Below, in pieces: positions 6,515 to 7,561 of a stretch of 7,561 nucleotides of DNA (its first letter is position 1; every line of letters starts with the position of its first letter). Both the position numbers and the translations under genes were made by a program. The DNA is from an uncultured Ruminococcus sp. GTDB lineage: Bacteria; Bacillota; Clostridia; Oscillospirales; Ruminococcaceae. The DNA lies in the NCBI GenBank assembly GCA_946531975.1, contig CAMNAY010000075.1, positions 1 to 7,561 on the forward strand. Direction: 5' to 3'. Below the pieces are notes generated by a model. That model was not told the origin of the DNA. It did no database searches and was given only the letters and a program-made list of their open reading frames with translations.

Positions 6515-7561
6515 TTACTTTTGCAGCTCGCGGATCTTATCGCGGAGATATGCCGCATGCTCGAATTCGAGCAGCTTGGCTGCTTCCTTCATCTGTTCCG
6601 TCAGTTCTTTGATGAGCGCCTCGCGTTCCTGCCGGTTCATCTGTTTATGCACTTTCTTTTCAGTCTTTTCCTTTGTAGAGATTTCCAGCACCTCCCGCAC
6701 ATCCTTGATAATCGTCTGCGGAATGATGCCGTGCTCCTCATTGTACGCGATCTGAAGTGCGCGGCGGCGTTCGGTCTCGCGCAGCGCACGTTCCATGCTG
6801 CCGGTGACTTCGTCTGCATAGAGGATGACCTCGCCGTGTGCATTTCGTGCAGCTCGTCCGATTGTTTGAATGAGCGAGGTTTCCGAGCGCAGGAAGCCTT
6901 CCTTGTCCGCATCGAGGATTGCGACCAGCGAAACTTCCGGCAGGTCCAGACCCTCACGCAGCAGGTTGATGCCGACCAAAACATCAAATTCACCGAGGCG
7001 AAGATCGCGGATGATCTCCATACGCTCCACGGTGTCGATGTCATGGTGCAGATACCGCACGCGGACGTTCATATTCGTGAGAAACTGTGTCAGATCCTCC
7101 GCCATTTTCTTGGTCAGCGTGGTAATCAGTACGCGCTCATTGCGGTCAACGCGGGTGTTGATTTCAGAGAGCAGATCTTCGATCTGTCCGGTGACCGGTC
7201 TGACGAAGACCTGCGGGTCAACCAGTCCGGTCGGGCGAATGACCTGCTCAACAACATTCTGCGCAAATTCTTTTTCAAGCTTGCCCGGCGTTGCACTGAC
7301 ATACAGCGCTTCATAGATTTTCTCTTTGAATTCCTCAAAATTCAGCGGGCGGTTATCAAATGCACTCGGAAGACGGAAGCCGTATTCGACCAGTGTTTCC
7401 TTTCGGGCGCGGTCACCGGCATACATGGAGCCGACCTGCGGCAGCGTGACATGCGATTCGTCCACGATCAGCAGGAAGTCCTCCGGAAAGTGGTCGAGCA
7501 GGGTGAAGGGCCTCGAACCGGGTGCGCGGCGCTCCAGAACGCGGGAATAGTTTTCGACACC
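6515..7561 (-). CDS. uvrB: Excinuclease ABC subunit B (UvrB), C-terminal part, 5' end outside the window
   Basis: The reading frame is open to base 7561 and gives 348 residues, about half of the usual 650-670. UvrB is the damage-verifying helicase-like subunit of nucleotide excision repair, working with UvrA and UvrC. In the visible part: ENYSR at 3-7 and GSRPFTLLDHFPEDF at 15-29, DESH at 34-37 (Walker B/motif II), SATPG at 89-93 (motif III), LITTLTKKMAEDL at 145-157 (motif IV), GINLLREGLDLPEV near 197-210 (motif V), QTIGRAARN at 232-240 (motif VI), then a charged linker and a C-terminal UVR helical hairpin (about 312-348, ending KIRELQK) that contacts UvrC. The damage-gripping beta-hairpin and Walker A are off the window. 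A GTG at 7463-7465 is the valine before DESH, not a start, because conserved UvrB sequence continues before it. It is the most upstream gene visible; an SOS operator, if present, would lie outside. Confidence 0.97.
   Translation of the reverse strand, partial: GVENYSRVLERRAPGSRPFTLLDHFPEDFLLIVDESHVTLPQVGSMYAGDRARKETLVEYGFRLPSAFDNRPLNFEEFKEKIYEALYVSATPGKLEKEFAQNVVEQVIRPTGLVDPQVFVRPVTGQIEDLLSEINTRVDRNERVLITTLTKKMAEDLTQFLTNMNVRVRYLHHDIDTVERMEIIRDLRLGEFDVLVGINLLREGLDLPEVSLVAILDADKEGFLRSETSLIQTIGRAARNAHGEVILYADEVTGSMERALRETERRRALQIAYNEEHGIIPQTIIKDVREVLEISTKEKTEKKVHKQMNRQEREALIKELTEQMKEAAKLLEFEHAAYLRDKIRELQK

Noticed and set aside
7463..7465. GTG as a possible start of a short UvrB
   Set aside because: It encodes the residue before the DESH box; conserved UvrB sequence (ENYSR, GSRPFTLLD) continues upstream in the same frame to the window edge.

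Overview
The window is a densely packed chromosomal stretch of a Gram-positive anaerobe. Protein style (long Clostridia-type DnaE, Clostridia-type HD phosphohydrolase, flavodoxin-family protein), a GC content that looks slightly above half, and strong AGGAGG-type ribosome binding sites in front of most genes all suggest Clostridia, probably a Ruminococcus-like member of the Oscillospiraceae. The taxonomic call is an inference from sequence style, not from a marker gene.

All seven genes lie on the minus strand, so transcription runs from high to low coordinates. In that order they are: uvrB (C-terminal half only; its 5' part is beyond base 7561); a YhfC-type membrane glutamic protease homologue (5672-6502); a small soluble protein resembling the SF0329 family (5132-5665); a flavodoxin-fold FMN protein with a four-cysteine motif (4446-5135); a HAD phosphatase of the phosphoglycolate phosphatase type (3783-4421); dnaE, the DNA polymerase III alpha subunit (310-3750); and the N-terminal third or so of an HD-domain dNTP triphosphohydrolase-like protein (1-306, continuing off the left edge). 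Gaps are 12, 6, -4, 24, 32 and 3 bases. No terminator hairpin or convincing promoter is visible in any gap, so the run looks like one operon or a read-through transcript whose promoter lies upstream of uvrB or outside the window.

The theme at the two ends is DNA repair, DNA synthesis and nucleotide handling: UvrB (excision repair), DnaE (polymerase), an HD dNTPase-like enzyme 3 bases behind it, and a HAD phosphatase that could be a housecleaning enzyme. The three genes in the middle (protease, SF0329-like, flavoprotein) have no known link to that theme and are the least explained part. The window is otherwise ordinary: no RNA gene, CRISPR array, insertion sequence, phage gene or notable repeat was seen, and no stretch of 300 bases lacks a gene. 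The most useful observations are the complete set of PHP metal ligands in DnaE, the canonical clamp-binding motif, the close dnaE-dNTPase linkage, and the uncharacterised protease/SF0329 pair. I did not find a clear new system.
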